From contig JAAEMK010000106.1 of the NCBI GenBank assembly GCA_024225635.1, positions 27,034 to 91,033 of the forward strand: DNA of 64,000 nt. Reading direction: 5' to 3'. The notes under the pieces were generated by a model that was not told the origin of the DNA, did no database searches, and worked only from the letters and a program-made list of their open reading frames with translations. Positions within the stretch are counted from its first letter, which is position 1, and every line of letters starts with the position of its first letter. Both the position numbers and the translations under genes were made by a program. This document shows, piece by piece, positions 49,877 to 59,900 of the stretch. This DNA comes from Desulfobacteraceae bacterium (GTDB lineage: Bacteria; Desulfobacterota; Desulfobacteria; Desulfobacterales; Desulfobacteraceae).

Positions 49877-52018
49877 ATGAAATTAAAAAATTTAAAGATC
49901 ACCCACAAAATCATATGCGGGCTTGCCCTATTGCTGAGTCTCACCCTTGCCATCGCCGCCGGGGCCCTCTACAGCGCCAGGATGTTCAAGCAGAAAACAG
50001 AGAGGAACATTGCCCTGGAAGAGCTGATCACCCAGGGAGAACAGATGGAGGAAGCCGCCCGGAGCTGGCTTGTTCACAGGGAAAGCCTGGGCCGGCAGGC
50101 ATCCACCGGTAACGGTGAGGATGGGAACCTGAAAAAAAATCCCCTTGAAACCTATCAGGCCCTGCGCGGCCAGGCCCGCACCCGTTCAAACCGCCTGGCC
50201 TCAGCCGGGCTGTCCCCAGGGGAATCAAGGGCCCTGGCCGACCTGACGGCCATCTTAAACGCCTATAACGCCGCCTTTCACAGCTACCGCACCCAGTTTG
50301 ACCGGGGGGTGGCGCTCATGGATCAACTGCGGGAACAGGCCACCCAAATCCTGGGCTCCTCCCTCTCCCTGGACAGGGCGGTCAAGCGTAAGGCCCAGAA
50401 GCTGAACCTGCGCCTGGACCATCTCAAACAACAGCTTTCCCAGGGGACCATCCATGCAGATGCAACCACCCTTGGGGAAATAATGGCCATCACCGATGCC
50501 CTGGCCGCCGAGGCCGAACGCACGGGGCTGACGGCCATCCTGATCAACAAACCCCTTGGATTTCAGGAGATGGCCAAGGATTTTGTTCTCTACCAGGAGG
50601 ATGCCAGCGGCAGCGGCCTGATCACGGACATGGAAAAACTGCTCGGGATTGATACGGCAGCCACCATGGGGGCATCCCTGCCCTCCATGAAGCCGTACTT
50701 CACCTCCGGCCGGGAAGGAAAGCTCTTTGACAAAATCACCCGGGGCACAGGGAATTACCTCTCCCGGTTCAAGGACTATTATGACCTGAATTTCGCCCTG
50801 CGGAACACCATGCAGCTGATGGAAACCAAGCGTGAGTTGTTCCAGGAGCGTGCCTCTCAGATCCGGGCCGCCCATGTGTCTGCCCTGGACGCTTTCCGGG
50901 AAAAGGCCACCCGTTTCCTGATCGGTTTCACCTGTACCGCCCTGATACTGGGGGTGATGATCGGTCTCAACCTTGTCCGCCAGGTGGTTTGTCCCATCAA
51001 AAAAGTGGGTTCCGGCCTCAAGGACATTGCTTCAGGCGAAGGCGACCTGAGCAAACGGCTGGACGTGGTGTCCAAGGACGAGGTAGGCAGCCTGGCCAGA
51101 TGGTTCAACCTGTTTGCCCAAAAACTGCAGGAGATGATCAGGGAGTTTGCCGGAAATGCCGAAACCCTCAACCGCTCTTCCCATGATTTTTTATGCATTT
51201 CGGAACAGATGTCGGCCGGTGCCGCCCAAATGGCCGAAAAATCAGACGCGGTCGCGGCGGAAGCGGATGAAATGAATGCCAACCTCGCCTCCCTGGCGGC
51301 GGCAGCCAGCCAATCCTCCGCCAATATCGGCATGATTTCCACGGCGGCGGAAGAGATGCTCCGCACCATTGGGGACATTGCCCAAAACACCGCCCAAACA
51401 CGGGAGACCAGCAGCCACACCGTCACCCGGGCCCGGAAAGCCGCAAACCAGATCACCAGCCTGAGCACATCGGCCCGCCAGATCGGAAATGTTGTTGAAA
51501 CCATCACGGACATTTCCGAGCAGACCAACCTGCTTGCGTTGAACGCCACCATCGAGGCGGCCCGCGCAGGTGAGGCCGGAAAAGGATTCGCCGTGGTGGC
51601 AGGAGAGATCAAGAGCCTGGCCGAACAGACAGCCGGGGCCACCCGGGAGATCAAGCATACGATCCTGAACATCCAGGACGCCACCCGGGAAACGGTTTCG
51701 GAAATCGAGGAGATCACGGGGGCCATCACCCATGTAAACGAAATGATAGACCATGTTGCCGCATCTGTTGAAGAGCAGTCCGCCACCACTGCGGAGATCG
51801 CCGGCAACGTGGGCCAGGCAGCCGACACCATACGGGAAGTCACCGGAAACATCTCCCGGGGATCGGATGCCGCCGCCCGGATCGCGACGGATATGGCGGA
51901 TGTCAACCAGGCATCCCACCGTATGTCGGACAATGGATTGAAAATCCACGACAGTGCCGAAGAACTGAACCAATTGTCCCAGCGGCTCAAACAAAAGGTT
52001 GATCAGTTCAAGGTTTAA
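49877..52018 (+). CDS. Methyl-accepting chemotaxis protein
   Basis: The 713-residue receptor has a first membrane span ([20 protein letters not shown]), a long periplasmic helical region, a second span at about 355-375, a HAMP domain ([20 protein letters not shown]) and a cytoplasmic signalling domain with the hairpin tip [20 protein letters not shown] followed by [20 protein letters not shown]. The periplasmic stretch with [20 protein letters not shown] is NIT-like. No C-terminal tethering peptide is present. The ligand is unknown; the upstream palindrome suggests it could belong to the metal regulon. Confidence 0.92.
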   Translation: MKLKNLKITHKIICGLALLLSLTLAIAAGALYSARMFKQKTERNIALEELITQGEQMEEAARSWLVHRESLGRQASTGNGEDGNLKKNPLETYQALRGQARTRSNRLASAGLSPGESRALADLTAILNAYNAAFHSYRTQFDRGVALMDQLREQATQILGSSLSLDRAVKRKAQKLNLRLDHLKQQLSQGTIHADATTLGEIMAITDALAAEAERTGLTAILINKPLGFQEMAKDFVLYQEDASGSGLITDMEKLLGIDTAATMGASLPSMKPYFTSGREGKLFDKITRGTGNYLSRFKDYYDLNFALRNTMQLMETKRELFQERASQIRAAHVSALDAFREKATRFLIGFTCTALILGVMIGLNLVRQVVCPIKKVGSGLKDIASGEGDLSKRLDVVSKDEVGSLARWFNLFAQKLQEMIREFAGNAETLNRSSHDFLCISEQMSAGAAQMAEKSDAVAAEADEMNANLASLAAAASQSSANIGMISTAAEEMLRTIGDIAQNTAQTRETSSHTVTRARKAANQITSLSTSARQIGNVVETITDISEQTNLLALNATIEAARAGEAGKGFAVVAGEIKSLAEQTAGATREIKHTILNIQDATRETVSEIEEITGAITHVNEMIDHVAASVEEQSATTAEIAGNVGQAADTIREVTGNISRGSDAAARIATDMADVNQASHRMSDNGLKIHDSAEELNQLSQRLKQKVDQFKV

Positions 52019-52034
52019 CCCATGGGGAGCAATC

Positions 52035-52163
52035 ATGAAAGAGACAAAGATACCCAACACCATACAGGACCATGAAACTGATTCCGTTCCTGAAAAACGC
52101 AAGCCGGATGCTTTGCTACCGTATCGGCTAACCCTGCGACAAAGACAAGGAGACATAAAATGA
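52035..52163 (+). CDS. Possible 42-residue ORF coupled to the methyltransferase
   Basis: ATG at 52035 opens a polar peptide (MKETKIPNTIQDHETDSVPE and on) whose TGA overlaps the methyltransferase ATG (ATGA), a typical coupling arrangement. GGGGAGC lies upstream. There is no recognisable domain, so it may be a leader peptide or chance. Confidence 0.3.
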   Translation: MKETKIPNTIQDHETDSVPEKRKPDALLPYRLTLRQRQGDIK

Positions 52164-53182
52164 AGCCCCTTCCCAAAATGGATGTTGACCTTGGATTTCT
52201 TTTTGATACCATCGGCGGCCGGATAAAATCACGGTTGCTGCTGGCGGCCATTGAGCTTAAACTGTTCGACCTTCTCACATCAGAACAATCCCACGGGGAT
52301 ATCGCCCGCACCCTTGGCAGCCATCCCGGGAACACAGGGCTTTTTCTGGACAGCCTCGCGGCATCCGGGCTTGTCGAAAAAAAGAACGGCCTCTATCACA
52401 ACAGCGATGCCGCAGCAGCAGCCCTTGTGACCACGAGCCCGGCCTATATGGGAGAGATGATTCAGATGATGAATTCCATGAGCGTGGGAGACAGCTCGGA
52501 GCTTCGATCCCTGGTGCTGGACGGTCCGCCCTCCACAAGGACCGATTCAGGAAGCCAGGAGACCTGGACCGCCTATGCCCGGTCCATGGCCAACTACCAG
52601 CGGGGAGGGATTGCCCAAAAAATGGCTGAAATCGTTTCCGGGACCAAAGGGTTTTCATCCTTTGGCAAAATGCTGGATCTCGGGGGAGGCCCGGGCCTCT
52701 ACTGCCTGGCCATGGTGGCGGAACACCCATCCATGACCGGCGTTGTCTTTGACCAGCCGCCGGTTGCAGAGGTGGCCCGGGAGTTTATCCAGGCCTATGG
52801 AATGGAAGAGCGTGTCACGGTGATGGGAGGTGATTTTGCAAACGATCCCATTGGCGAGGGGTATGACCTGATCTGGGCCAGTGCGACCCTTAATTTCGTT
52901 CGCAAGGATCTCAACGCCATGGTTGAGAAGATCTATAATGCCCTTGCCCCCGGTGGGGTCTTCATAAGCTTTGCCGACGGGCTCACCCATGAACGAACGC
53001 AGCCTTCCATCTACGTGCTGACAAACCTGATAAACGTGCTTAAGGGCGAGGATCTCATGTTTGACAAGGGCGAAATCGCCCGCGCCATGGAAACGGCAGG
53101 TTTCCGGGAGATCGAAAGCACCACGGTGGAGACGCCCATGATGCCCATGGAGCTGGACATTGCCAGGAAGCCCCGGTCATAA
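52160..53182 (+). CDS. SAM-dependent O-methyltransferase (AOMT/CrtF type)
   Basis: The 340-residue protein has a winged-helix dimerisation N-terminus (LLAAIELKLFDLLTSEQSHG) and a methyltransferase core with MLDLGGGPGLYCLAMVAEHP, VFDQPPVAEVA and GGDFANDPIGEGYDL. This is the plant-type O-methyltransferase / acetylserotonin methyltransferase-like family. CAAGGAG precedes the start. Substrate unknown; many homologs act on hydroxylated small molecules. It sits next to a decayed receptor, with no biosynthetic genes around. Confidence 0.85.
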   Translation: MKPLPKMDVDLGFLFDTIGGRIKSRLLLAAIELKLFDLLTSEQSHGDIARTLGSHPGNTGLFLDSLAASGLVEKKNGLYHNSDAAAAALVTTSPAYMGEMIQMMNSMSVGDSSELRSLVLDGPPSTRTDSGSQETWTAYARSMANYQRGGIAQKMAEIVSGTKGFSSFGKMLDLGGGPGLYCLAMVAEHPSMTGVVFDQPPVAEVAREFIQAYGMEERVTVMGGDFANDPIGEGYDLIWASATLNFVRKDLNAMVEKIYNALAPGGVFISFADGLTHERTQPSIYVLTNLINVLKGEDLMFDKGEIARAMETAGFREIESTTVETPMMPMELDIARKPRS

Positions 53183-53195
53183 CCGGCAGAGGAGT

Positions 53196-53575
53196 AACGG
53201 GTTTGATCTCGAGGAACATGGCATCGGCAACATGAAACAGCTCACCGGCCTGGTCCCCAACCTCGGCTACAACAAGATCGACGGGGGCACCATCCCCTAT
53301 ACGGCCCTGGACACCTTTTGGGACGTGGACCGGGTGGAAATCCTCAGGGGCTCCCAGGGAACCCTTTACGGCCGCAACACCCATGCCAGCCTTATCAAGA
53401 TCATGACCCGTGATCCCGAGCCCGAATTCACCGCAGACGCCACCCTCAACTTCGGCAGCCACAACACCTGGTCTGCGGGCGGGGCCCTGGGCGGCCTCAT
53501 CTCCGACACCCTGGGGGTTCAGGGCGGCCGTTAACTTCCATGAGTCCGACGGGTTCCATCACAATCCTTGTTGTA
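53196..53575 (+). pseudogene. TonB-dependent receptor remnant (plug domain fragment)
   Basis: The stretch encodes a piece of a TonB-dependent receptor plug: FDLEEHGIGNMKQLTGLVPN, then directly IPYTALDTFWDVDRVEILRG, SQGTLYGRN and FGSHNTWSAGG. There is no signal peptide, TonB box or barrel. About 30 residues normally found between GYNKIDG and the PYTALD segment are missing, and a stop at 53532-53534 follows a frame change after which NFHESDGF continues in another frame. It is thus a decayed gene with internal deletion, frameshift and both ends lost. Confidence 0.85.
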
Positions 53576-53915
53576 GTGGATGTGGTACTCAAGCCTCAAT
53601 GTTCCATTTTTCGCTTTAATTCGAAACATTTCATATAATATTTATCGGGTTCAACCCATTTGACGGCTATCAACCATGGGTTAACCATATGTTATTTCAA
53701 GACATAACACGTCAAACACCGAATTCACAAATATTTTTGTAGCAGCCATCCAGACACCTTTCGTGCATCTGCTTTCAGCAAGATAGCGACATTTGTAAAG
53801 AACCGCAACACATTCCAGAACCATCTTCTCAAATTTATTAATAGTTAAACAACGGCAACAAGATAAGCCTGGCCCCAGCAACGTGCAAAAAAAAAAGCAT
53901 TGACAAGCCCCCTTC
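53576..53915. other. Non-coding stretch after the receptor remnant
   Basis: No convincing gene is seen. A degraded half of the GGGGTCAGGC family (AAGATAAGCCTGGCCCC) lies at about 53859. The base composition turns A/T rich towards the promoter at 53899 (TTGACA). Confidence 0.5.
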
Positions 53916-53941
53916 AAAAAGTTAGCCTTGCACAACTTTTT
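53916..53941 (+). promoter_or_regulatory. Palindromic operator upstream of the 104-residue protein
   Basis: AAAAAGTT-AGCCTTGCAC-AACTTTTT (53916-53941) is a perfect 8-bp inverted repeat; in the shared frame it reads AAGTTAG-CCTTGC-ACAACTT. It lies just after TTGACA at 53899, so a bound protein would block the promoter. Confidence 0.55.
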
Positions 53942-53981
53942 GAAGCATTGCAAATTTTATTACGAACAAGGAGTGTGCTTG

Positions 53982-54296
53982 ATGGCAAATCAAAACAGAT
54001 ACGGAACAACAGCCGAAATGGTTATCCAGGAAATCGATGACCACGGCATCAAGCGTCTCTTGGCCATTGACGGCAAGGGACTCTACCTGACGAGCCATAA
54101 ATTAGTCAACAAGAACCTTGCCGATGTCAACCGGTACGGAAACAACCGCATGGATTGCAATACCAAACTCGAAGAGATGGGATATGATCCCAATGAGATC
54201 TACGAGGAGAACAAGCATTTGATCAATGCCGGAACCGGCCAGCAATCAAAAACCAAAAAACTCAACCCCATCAAGGCCTCCAAACGAAGAGGTTAA
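53982..54296 (+). CDS. Unknown protein, 104 residues
   Basis: The start ATG at 53982 (MANQNRYGTTAEMVIQEIDD) has AAGGAG 11 bases upstream. The protein is soluble, with a repeated Asn-Arg-Tyr-Gly motif (NRYGTTA, NRYGNNR) and a basic C-terminus. I do not recognise it. A palindromic operator precedes it and a hairpin terminator follows, so it is a real monocistronic gene, probably in the metal regulon. Confidence 0.6.
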   Translation: MANQNRYGTTAEMVIQEIDDHGIKRLLAIDGKGLYLTSHKLVNKNLADVNRYGNNRMDCNTKLEEMGYDPNEIYEENKHLINAGTGQQSKTKKLNPIKASKRRG

Positions 54297-54340
54297 CCCG
54301 TCTTACAGCCCCATGCATCCTATCCAGCAAGCCTCCACAA

Positions 54341-54371
54341 CAAACGCCGTCGCCATACCGGGCGGCGTTTG
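54341..54371 (+). terminator. Hairpin after the 104-residue gene
   Basis: CAAACGCCG and CGGCGTTTG form a perfect 9-bp stem around a 13-nt loop. No T run follows on the plus strand. Confidence 0.55.
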
Positions 54372-54450
54372 CCATCCCTGATCGCCACAAAAACCGGAAC
54401 GACGACCGGCTGCCCCCTGCCCCCGGCACTATCTCAACAACGTCAATAAG

Positions 54451-56289
54451 CTATGACTGGCCCCAGCACTGGGAGGCGGCCAGGAGCACCACCAGTATGG
54501 AACCGAGATTGTGCATGACAGCGCCCATAATCGGAGTCAAAAGCCCCAGGGAACCCGCAGCCACGGCAACAAGGTTGATCAAAAAACTGATGGCAATGCA
54601 GACCTTGATAATCCGGCTCATTTTTTTACCCAGGGCGATGAGAAAAGGCAGCCGGTCCAGCCGGTCGTTCATCAACACCACGTCCGCCGTTTCAAGGGCG
54701 GCATCGGAACCGTTCAATCCCATGGCAATGCCGACATCGGCGGCCTTCAAGGCCGGTGCGTCGTTAATTCCGTCCCCCACATAGACAATGCCGGAATTAG
54801 GGTAGGAACGCAATACCGCAAGCTTGTCCTGGGGCTTCCGGCAGGCATGGATCTCCATGATTCCCACCTCGCGGGCCACGGCCCTCACCGGAGCCTCCTG
54901 GTCGCCGGAAAGGATGGCAACGTCCTCGACACCTGCCCTGCGAATGGCTTGAATCGTCTTTTGCGCGCTGGATCTTGCCAGATCCTGAAGGCCAATGTAT
55001 CCTGCCGTTTCCGTATCCACAACCACCTGGACGGCGGTCAAACCAAGGTCTGCCCAGCGGTTGCTTGTCACGATCTCAACCCGTCTCTGTCCCACCATAC
55101 CGGAGATCCCCCTGCCCGGTTCCGAGAGGATGCCGGTTGCGACCCGGGCATCGCATCCAAGGGCTGTGGCCTTTGCAGCGATCCCCCTGGCAAGGGGGTG
55201 AAGGCTGCCGGTTTCAATGGCTGAGGCAAGGGAAAGCATCTCTTTTTCAGTGAACCCGGGCGCAACATCCATCCGGGTGACCACGGGTTCGCCCCGGGTA
55301 AGGGTTCCTGTCTTGTCAAAGAAAACCCCGGTTGCGGTTGCGATCTTTTCAAGGCTCCTGCCGCCCCGGACAAGGATGCCGGCCTTGGCCGCGCGTCCGA
55401 TGGCGGCAACGGTGGAAACCGGTCCTGCCAGGAGAAAGGAGCAGGGGCAGCCCACGATAAGCACCGTGATCGCCCGGGAGATATCCAGGGTGACCGCATA
55501 GGTGATCGCCGCCGCCAAAAGGATGACCGGGGTAAAAAACGCAGCATAGCGATCAACTATCCCCGCACTCTCCGTCTTTGACGCTTCCGCCTCCCTCACC
55601 ATCCTTATGATCTTGCCGATGGTTGAGTTCTCCCCCACCTGGGTGGCCTCGGCCGTGATGAATCCGTCGACACAGAGGGTACCGGCATAGACAGGATCGT
55701 TGATCTGCTTTACGACCGGAATTGACTCCCCGGTAATGGAAGACTCGTCCACGGAGCTTGCCCCGCTTGCAATGACGCCGTCAACGGCAATGGTCTCCCC
55801 TGCCCTGATGACAACCCTGTTCCCGGGGACGATATCGGAAACGTTCACCCGGACCTCGGCCCCCTCTTTTTCGATGGTTGCCTGCTTTGGCGAAAGTTTG
55901 ATGAGCTCCTGGATCGCGTTTCTTGCGCTGTCGCTTACGGCCTCTTCCACCAGGGCCCCGAACATCATGATGGCACTGACAACGGCCGCCTCAAAAAGAT
56001 TGCCGTTGAAAAGACAGGCAATGATGGCAATGCTCACCAGTTCATCCACATTGATCCGCCGTTTAATCACGCCCCGGAAAGCCCCCATGATGATAGGCAC
56101 ACCGTTGATCGCGATGGATGCCATCAGCACCAGGTCTGAAGGGGAAAGGTGTAAAACCGGCAAACCACCCGTCCGGGTCAATGCCAGGGCCGCGGGAATG
56201 AGCATGCCGCCGGACGCTACCCGAAAAAAGTCCCTGGATTTTAAAATCTCCCGGTACACGTTGAGATTCCCATGTCGTCCTATCATCAC
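54451..56289 (-). CDS. P1B-type metal ATPase without N-terminal metal domain
   Basis: The 612-residue pump lacks the HMA domain of the other three and starts directly before the first membrane spans. The motifs are intact: TGES 186-189, GCPCSFLLAGPVST with CPC at 281-283, FDKTGTLT with Asp325, HP (LHPLARG), SGD and GDGINDAPAL. The CPC-Ser-Phe variant does not point to one metal. It is divergent from a MarR gene across a region with inverted repeats, so MarR probably represses it. Export of a toxic metal is the usual role. Confidence 0.85.
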   Translation of the reverse strand: MMIGRHGNLNVYREILKSRDFFRVASGGMLIPAALALTRTGGLPVLHLSPSDLVLMASIAINGVPIIMGAFRGVIKRRINVDELVSIAIIACLFNGNLFEAAVVSAIMMFGALVEEAVSDSARNAIQELIKLSPKQATIEKEGAEVRVNVSDIVPGNRVVIRAGETIAVDGVIASGASSVDESSITGESIPVVKQINDPVYAGTLCVDGFITAEATQVGENSTIGKIIRMVREAEASKTESAGIVDRYAAFFTPVILLAAAITYAVTLDISRAITVLIVGCPCSFLLAGPVSTVAAIGRAAKAGILVRGGRSLEKIATATGVFFDKTGTLTRGEPVVTRMDVAPGFTEKEMLSLASAIETGSLHPLARGIAAKATALGCDARVATGILSEPGRGISGMVGQRRVEIVTSNRWADLGLTAVQVVVDTETAGYIGLQDLARSSAQKTIQAIRRAGVEDVAILSGDQEAPVRAVAREVGIMEIHACRKPQDKLAVLRSYPNSGIVYVGDGINDAPALKAADVGIAMGLNGSDAALETADVVLMNDRLDRLPFLIALGKKMSRIIKVCIAISFLINLVAVAAGSLGLLTPIMGAVMHNLGSILVVLLAASQCWGQS

Positions 56290-56300
56290 GCCTCCTTAAA

Positions 56301-56392
56301 AGTTTGAGCCTCTAATAGTTTGACCGTCAAACCATTTTTCTCGCTGATATACCCCGATATAGATCGAGTGTCAAGTAGTTTGACGACCAAGC
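56301..56392. promoter_or_regulatory. Divergent promoter with MarR-type operators
   Basis: GTTTGAC-C-GTCAAAC (56318-56332) is a perfect 7-bp inverted repeat. A second, degenerate copy (TAGTTTG-ACGAC-CAAGCTA, 56376-56394) and a third half-site (AGTTTGA at 56301) follow. They lie between the ATPase and marR genes, a typical MarR operator arrangement. The half-site AGTTTG is the same as in the iron-gene palindromes but with a 5-bp spacer. Confidence 0.65.
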
Positions 56393-56467
56393 TATTTTTT
56401 TCGATTGTGTCGGAGATTGGCCTGTGGTAGGGGAACACCCACGACATGAACTCACATGGAGAACTGG

Positions 56468-56881
56468 ATGAAAATAGAAAACCTATCAAGAATCATCGTT
56501 GAATTTTACGAGAAACTATCCTCCTGGGAAGAATCGGTGGTCCGGGACTCAGGGCTTACCACGGCCCAGATCCATACCATTGAAATCGTCGGCCATGCCG
56601 GGGCCATAAAGATGAAGGATCTGGCGGGAAAGATCGGCGTGACCACAGGCACCCTGACCGTCGGCATCGACCGGCTGGAGAAAAAGGGCCTCCTTGTGCG
56701 AAGACCCCATGAAAAGGACAGGCGCTCCTACATGATCGAGCTGACCCGGGAAGGCATGAAATATTTTGAGGAACACCACAACTTCCACATCAGAATGACG
56801 GAAGAGATCGTCTCATGCCTGAGCGAACAGGAGCAGAAGGACTTTGCCGCTATCATCGAAAAAATGCTGAAAAAAATCTAA
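56468..56881 (+). CDS. MarR family transcriptional regulator
   Basis: The 137-residue protein starts at MKIENLSRIIVEFYEKLS, with GGAGAACTGG in front. It has a MarR winged helix: AGAIKMKDLAGKIGVTTGTL (recognition helix), DRLEKKGLLVRRPHEKDRRS (wing) and a C-terminal dimer helix. It is divergent from the metal ATPase and probably controls it and itself through the palindromes between them. The effector is unknown; a metal or oxidant is possible. Confidence 0.88.
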   Translation: MKIENLSRIIVEFYEKLSSWEESVVRDSGLTTAQIHTIEIVGHAGAIKMKDLAGKIGVTTGTLTVGIDRLEKKGLLVRRPHEKDRRSYMIELTREGMKYFEEHHNFHIRMTEEIVSCLSEQEQKDFAAIIEKMLKKI

Positions 56882-56886
56882 AAAAA

Positions 56887-56959
56887 GGGTCAGGCTTAGC
56901 TTATTGACGCTTGCTATCTCGGAATCATAGTCTGACAACAATAAGCTAAGCCTGACCCC
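56887..56959. repeat. REP-like palindrome, type A
   Basis: GGGTCAGGCTTAGCTTATTG and CAATAAGCTAAGCCTGACCCC enclose a 31-base loop between the convergent marR and hybrid kinase genes. Confidence 0.88.
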
Positions 56960-56961
56960 GG

Positions 56962-59900
56962 TTATGCCCGGAGGATGTTTTGGACCCGGGCGGCCAGCCC
57001 ATGGACGGTGAAGGGCTTCTGGATGAACGCAACCCCCTCCTCCAGGATGCCGTGCCTGGCGATGGCGTTGCCGGTGTAGCCGGACATGTAGAGCACCTTC
57101 AGGCCCGGCTGCCGTTGGCTGGCCTTGGTAAACAGCTCTTTACCGTTCATCCCGGGCATGATCACATCGGTCAGCAGAAGATGGACCGGGCCGCCATGGG
57201 CAGTGAGGCGCGTCAGCGCTTCAGCCCCGCCTTCCGCAACAAGGACCGTGTACCCCTGCTGGGTGAGAACGTCACGGCTAAAATCCCGCACCTGGTCATT
57301 GTCTTCCACCAGCAGGATGGTCCCGGAACCGCCCAGCTCTACGCTTGAAGCTTCCCGGGCCTTTTTTTCCACCTGGGCCTCTTCAGAAACCGGCAGGTAG
57401 ATCTTGAAGGTCGTGCCCCGTCCCGGTTCGCTGTAGACCCAGATGTTGCCCCCGTGCTGTTTGACGATGCCGTAGACCGTGGCAAGTCCCAGGCCGGTGC
57501 CCTGCTCGCCCTTGGTGGAAAAAAACGGCTCGAAAATATGCTCCCGGATCTCTCCATCCATGCCGCAGCCGGGGTCGCTCACCGCCAGCATGACGTAGCG
57601 GCCCGCCCGGGTGCCGGGACGCGCCGCGGCAGACGCCTCGTCAATATCCGCCATGGCCGTCTCCAGGGTGAGCCTGCCGCCTTCGGGCATGGCATCCTGG
57701 GCATTCACGGCCAGATTCATGATCACCTGCTCGATCTGGCCCCTGTCCGCCTTGATGGTTTGAATGCCGGAATCGGGGATGATATCGATCTCGATGTCTT
57801 CCCGGATGGTACGCCGCAGCAGCTTCTGAAAATCCTTAATGGTATCGTTCAGGTTCAGCGGCTTGTACTCCAGGGTCTGTTTGCGGCCAAAGGCCAGCAG
57901 CTGGCGCACCAGGTCACGGGAGCGATTTCCCGCTTTAACGATCTGGTCCACGTAACGCCGCTGCCTGTCATCCAGACCCAAATCCGCCATGAGCATCTCA
58001 CCGAATCCGAGGATGGGGGTCAAAAGGTTGTTCATGTCATGGGCCACACCGGCGGCCAGCCGTCCGATGGCCTCCACCTTCCGGGCCTGGCGGTAATGCT
58101 TCTCGAGCCTTGCCTTTTCCGCCTCAGCCTCTTTGTTTTCCGTTATGTCAGCGGCCACACCTTCAAAATAGCCCTTGTCCCAATAAAGCCTGCCGGAAAA
58201 ACGCAACCACCAAATGGAACCGTCCCTTTTCCTGAAGCGTGCCTCGTAGTTTCTTACTTCCCCTTTTTCCTTGAGTTCCGCGATCATATGGGATCTTTCT
58301 TCAGGTTCGGCATAGAGATCGGTGATGGAGAGCCGCCGGATCAGTTCATCCCGGGAGTCGTATCCGAACATTTCAACCAGCCGCTGGTTGGCTTCCAGGA
58401 ACAATCCATCGGAGAGCCTTGTCCTAACAAGTCCTATCTGGGCATTTTCATAAAGGTTCCGGTACTTCTCCTCACTATCCCCCAGGGCCTCCCTGGTCTG
58501 CCTTCCCTTGATGACCCGCTGCAACCGCTCCACCAGGGCTTCCATCAGTTCTTCTTCCTCTTCCAGGAACGGCCCCAGATGCGCCCGGGGCCGTTCCTCC
58601 AGATAGCAGACATCCAATGATCCCACCCTGCTCCCGGATACCACAAGCTCCCGTGAGAGTCTCCAGGGAGTGTCCCGATAGTTGTCCGTCTCATATTCCC
58701 GGCCCTGGAACACGAGCCTGGCACAGGTGATCTCCGGGTATTGCCATCCAGCGGGAATCAGGCGGATACCTTGTTCAAAGAACTCCTCCACGGAAATGCC
58801 GGGGGTCTCCATGAGGCTGGAGAGCCCAAAGAGGCAATTGAGCTCCCTGACCCGTTTTGACAACCGCGCTTCGCTCCCGCGCAGCCGTTCTTCCGCCTGC
58901 TTTCTGATGATATACTGCCCCATGAGGGAGGTTATTATTTTCAGGGCGTCCCGTGATATTTTCGGAAAGGTGTCGGTCTTATGGGAGCCCACACTCAGGC
59001 ATCCGATAACCCTGTGTTCATGTTTGATCGGGATGAGGCAGACCGCCTTCACCCCCTCTTGCTTACGGACCGGATCAGCAGCTCCTTCAAGCTTATCATA
59101 GTGTGTGAAGACAGGTTCTCCTTTCAATACCAGTTCTGCATTTGGAGAATCCGGAGGGTACCATGCGGTTGCCTTGACAAAGGATTGGGACAGCCCGCTA
59201 TGGGACCGTATGGAAAAAGAGCCGTCCGGCTGGACCAGGTATATTGACCCGCAATCCATGGCAGACCCTTTGATTGCGAAACCGACACAGTGTCCAAGGC
59301 AATCATCCAGGTCGACGGCTCCCCCCAATGCCCGGGCAAGATCATGCTGGGCAAGCAATAGATTCTCGGCCCGCTTGCGCTCGGTGATGTCCCGGATGGT
59401 GCCCACGAGATTCCTTCTGCCGGTGGTGGGGTTGATAAAGGATGACTTGATGGTGGAAATCGTGTGGGTCTGTCCGCCGCCGGTGATCTCCTCCTCGTTG
59501 ACATCAACCGTATCCGAAGCCATGACCATGTCGTCATGGGCCCAGAACACATCGGCCTGCTCCGGGGGAAAGAAATCATAGTCTGACTTGCCGAGCATCT
59601 CAGTGCGGGAATGACCGAACATACGGCACAGGGCGTCGTTCAGGGCGATCCACCGGTGGTTCTCGTCCTTCACGAAGAGAGGGTCGGCAATGCCGTTGAT
59701 CACGCTGTCAAGGAACTCCCGGGAGTGGGAAAGCTCCGACTCAGCCCGCTTGCGCTCGGTCCAGTCCGTGATGACACCGATTAAACCGATGATCTCCCCG
59801 CTGTCGTCCCTGATGGCATCGGCACGTTGAAAGGCCGGAAGGGACCGGCCGCTTTTTGTCACCATGGTGAGTTCGCCGGCCCATGGTTCGCCGGCCATGA

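Noticed and set aside
49683-49880. 65-residue open frame before the chemoreceptor
   Set aside because: It lies in an A/T-rich promoter region with the palindrome inside, has no ribosome-binding site or domain, and starts within the putative -35 box.
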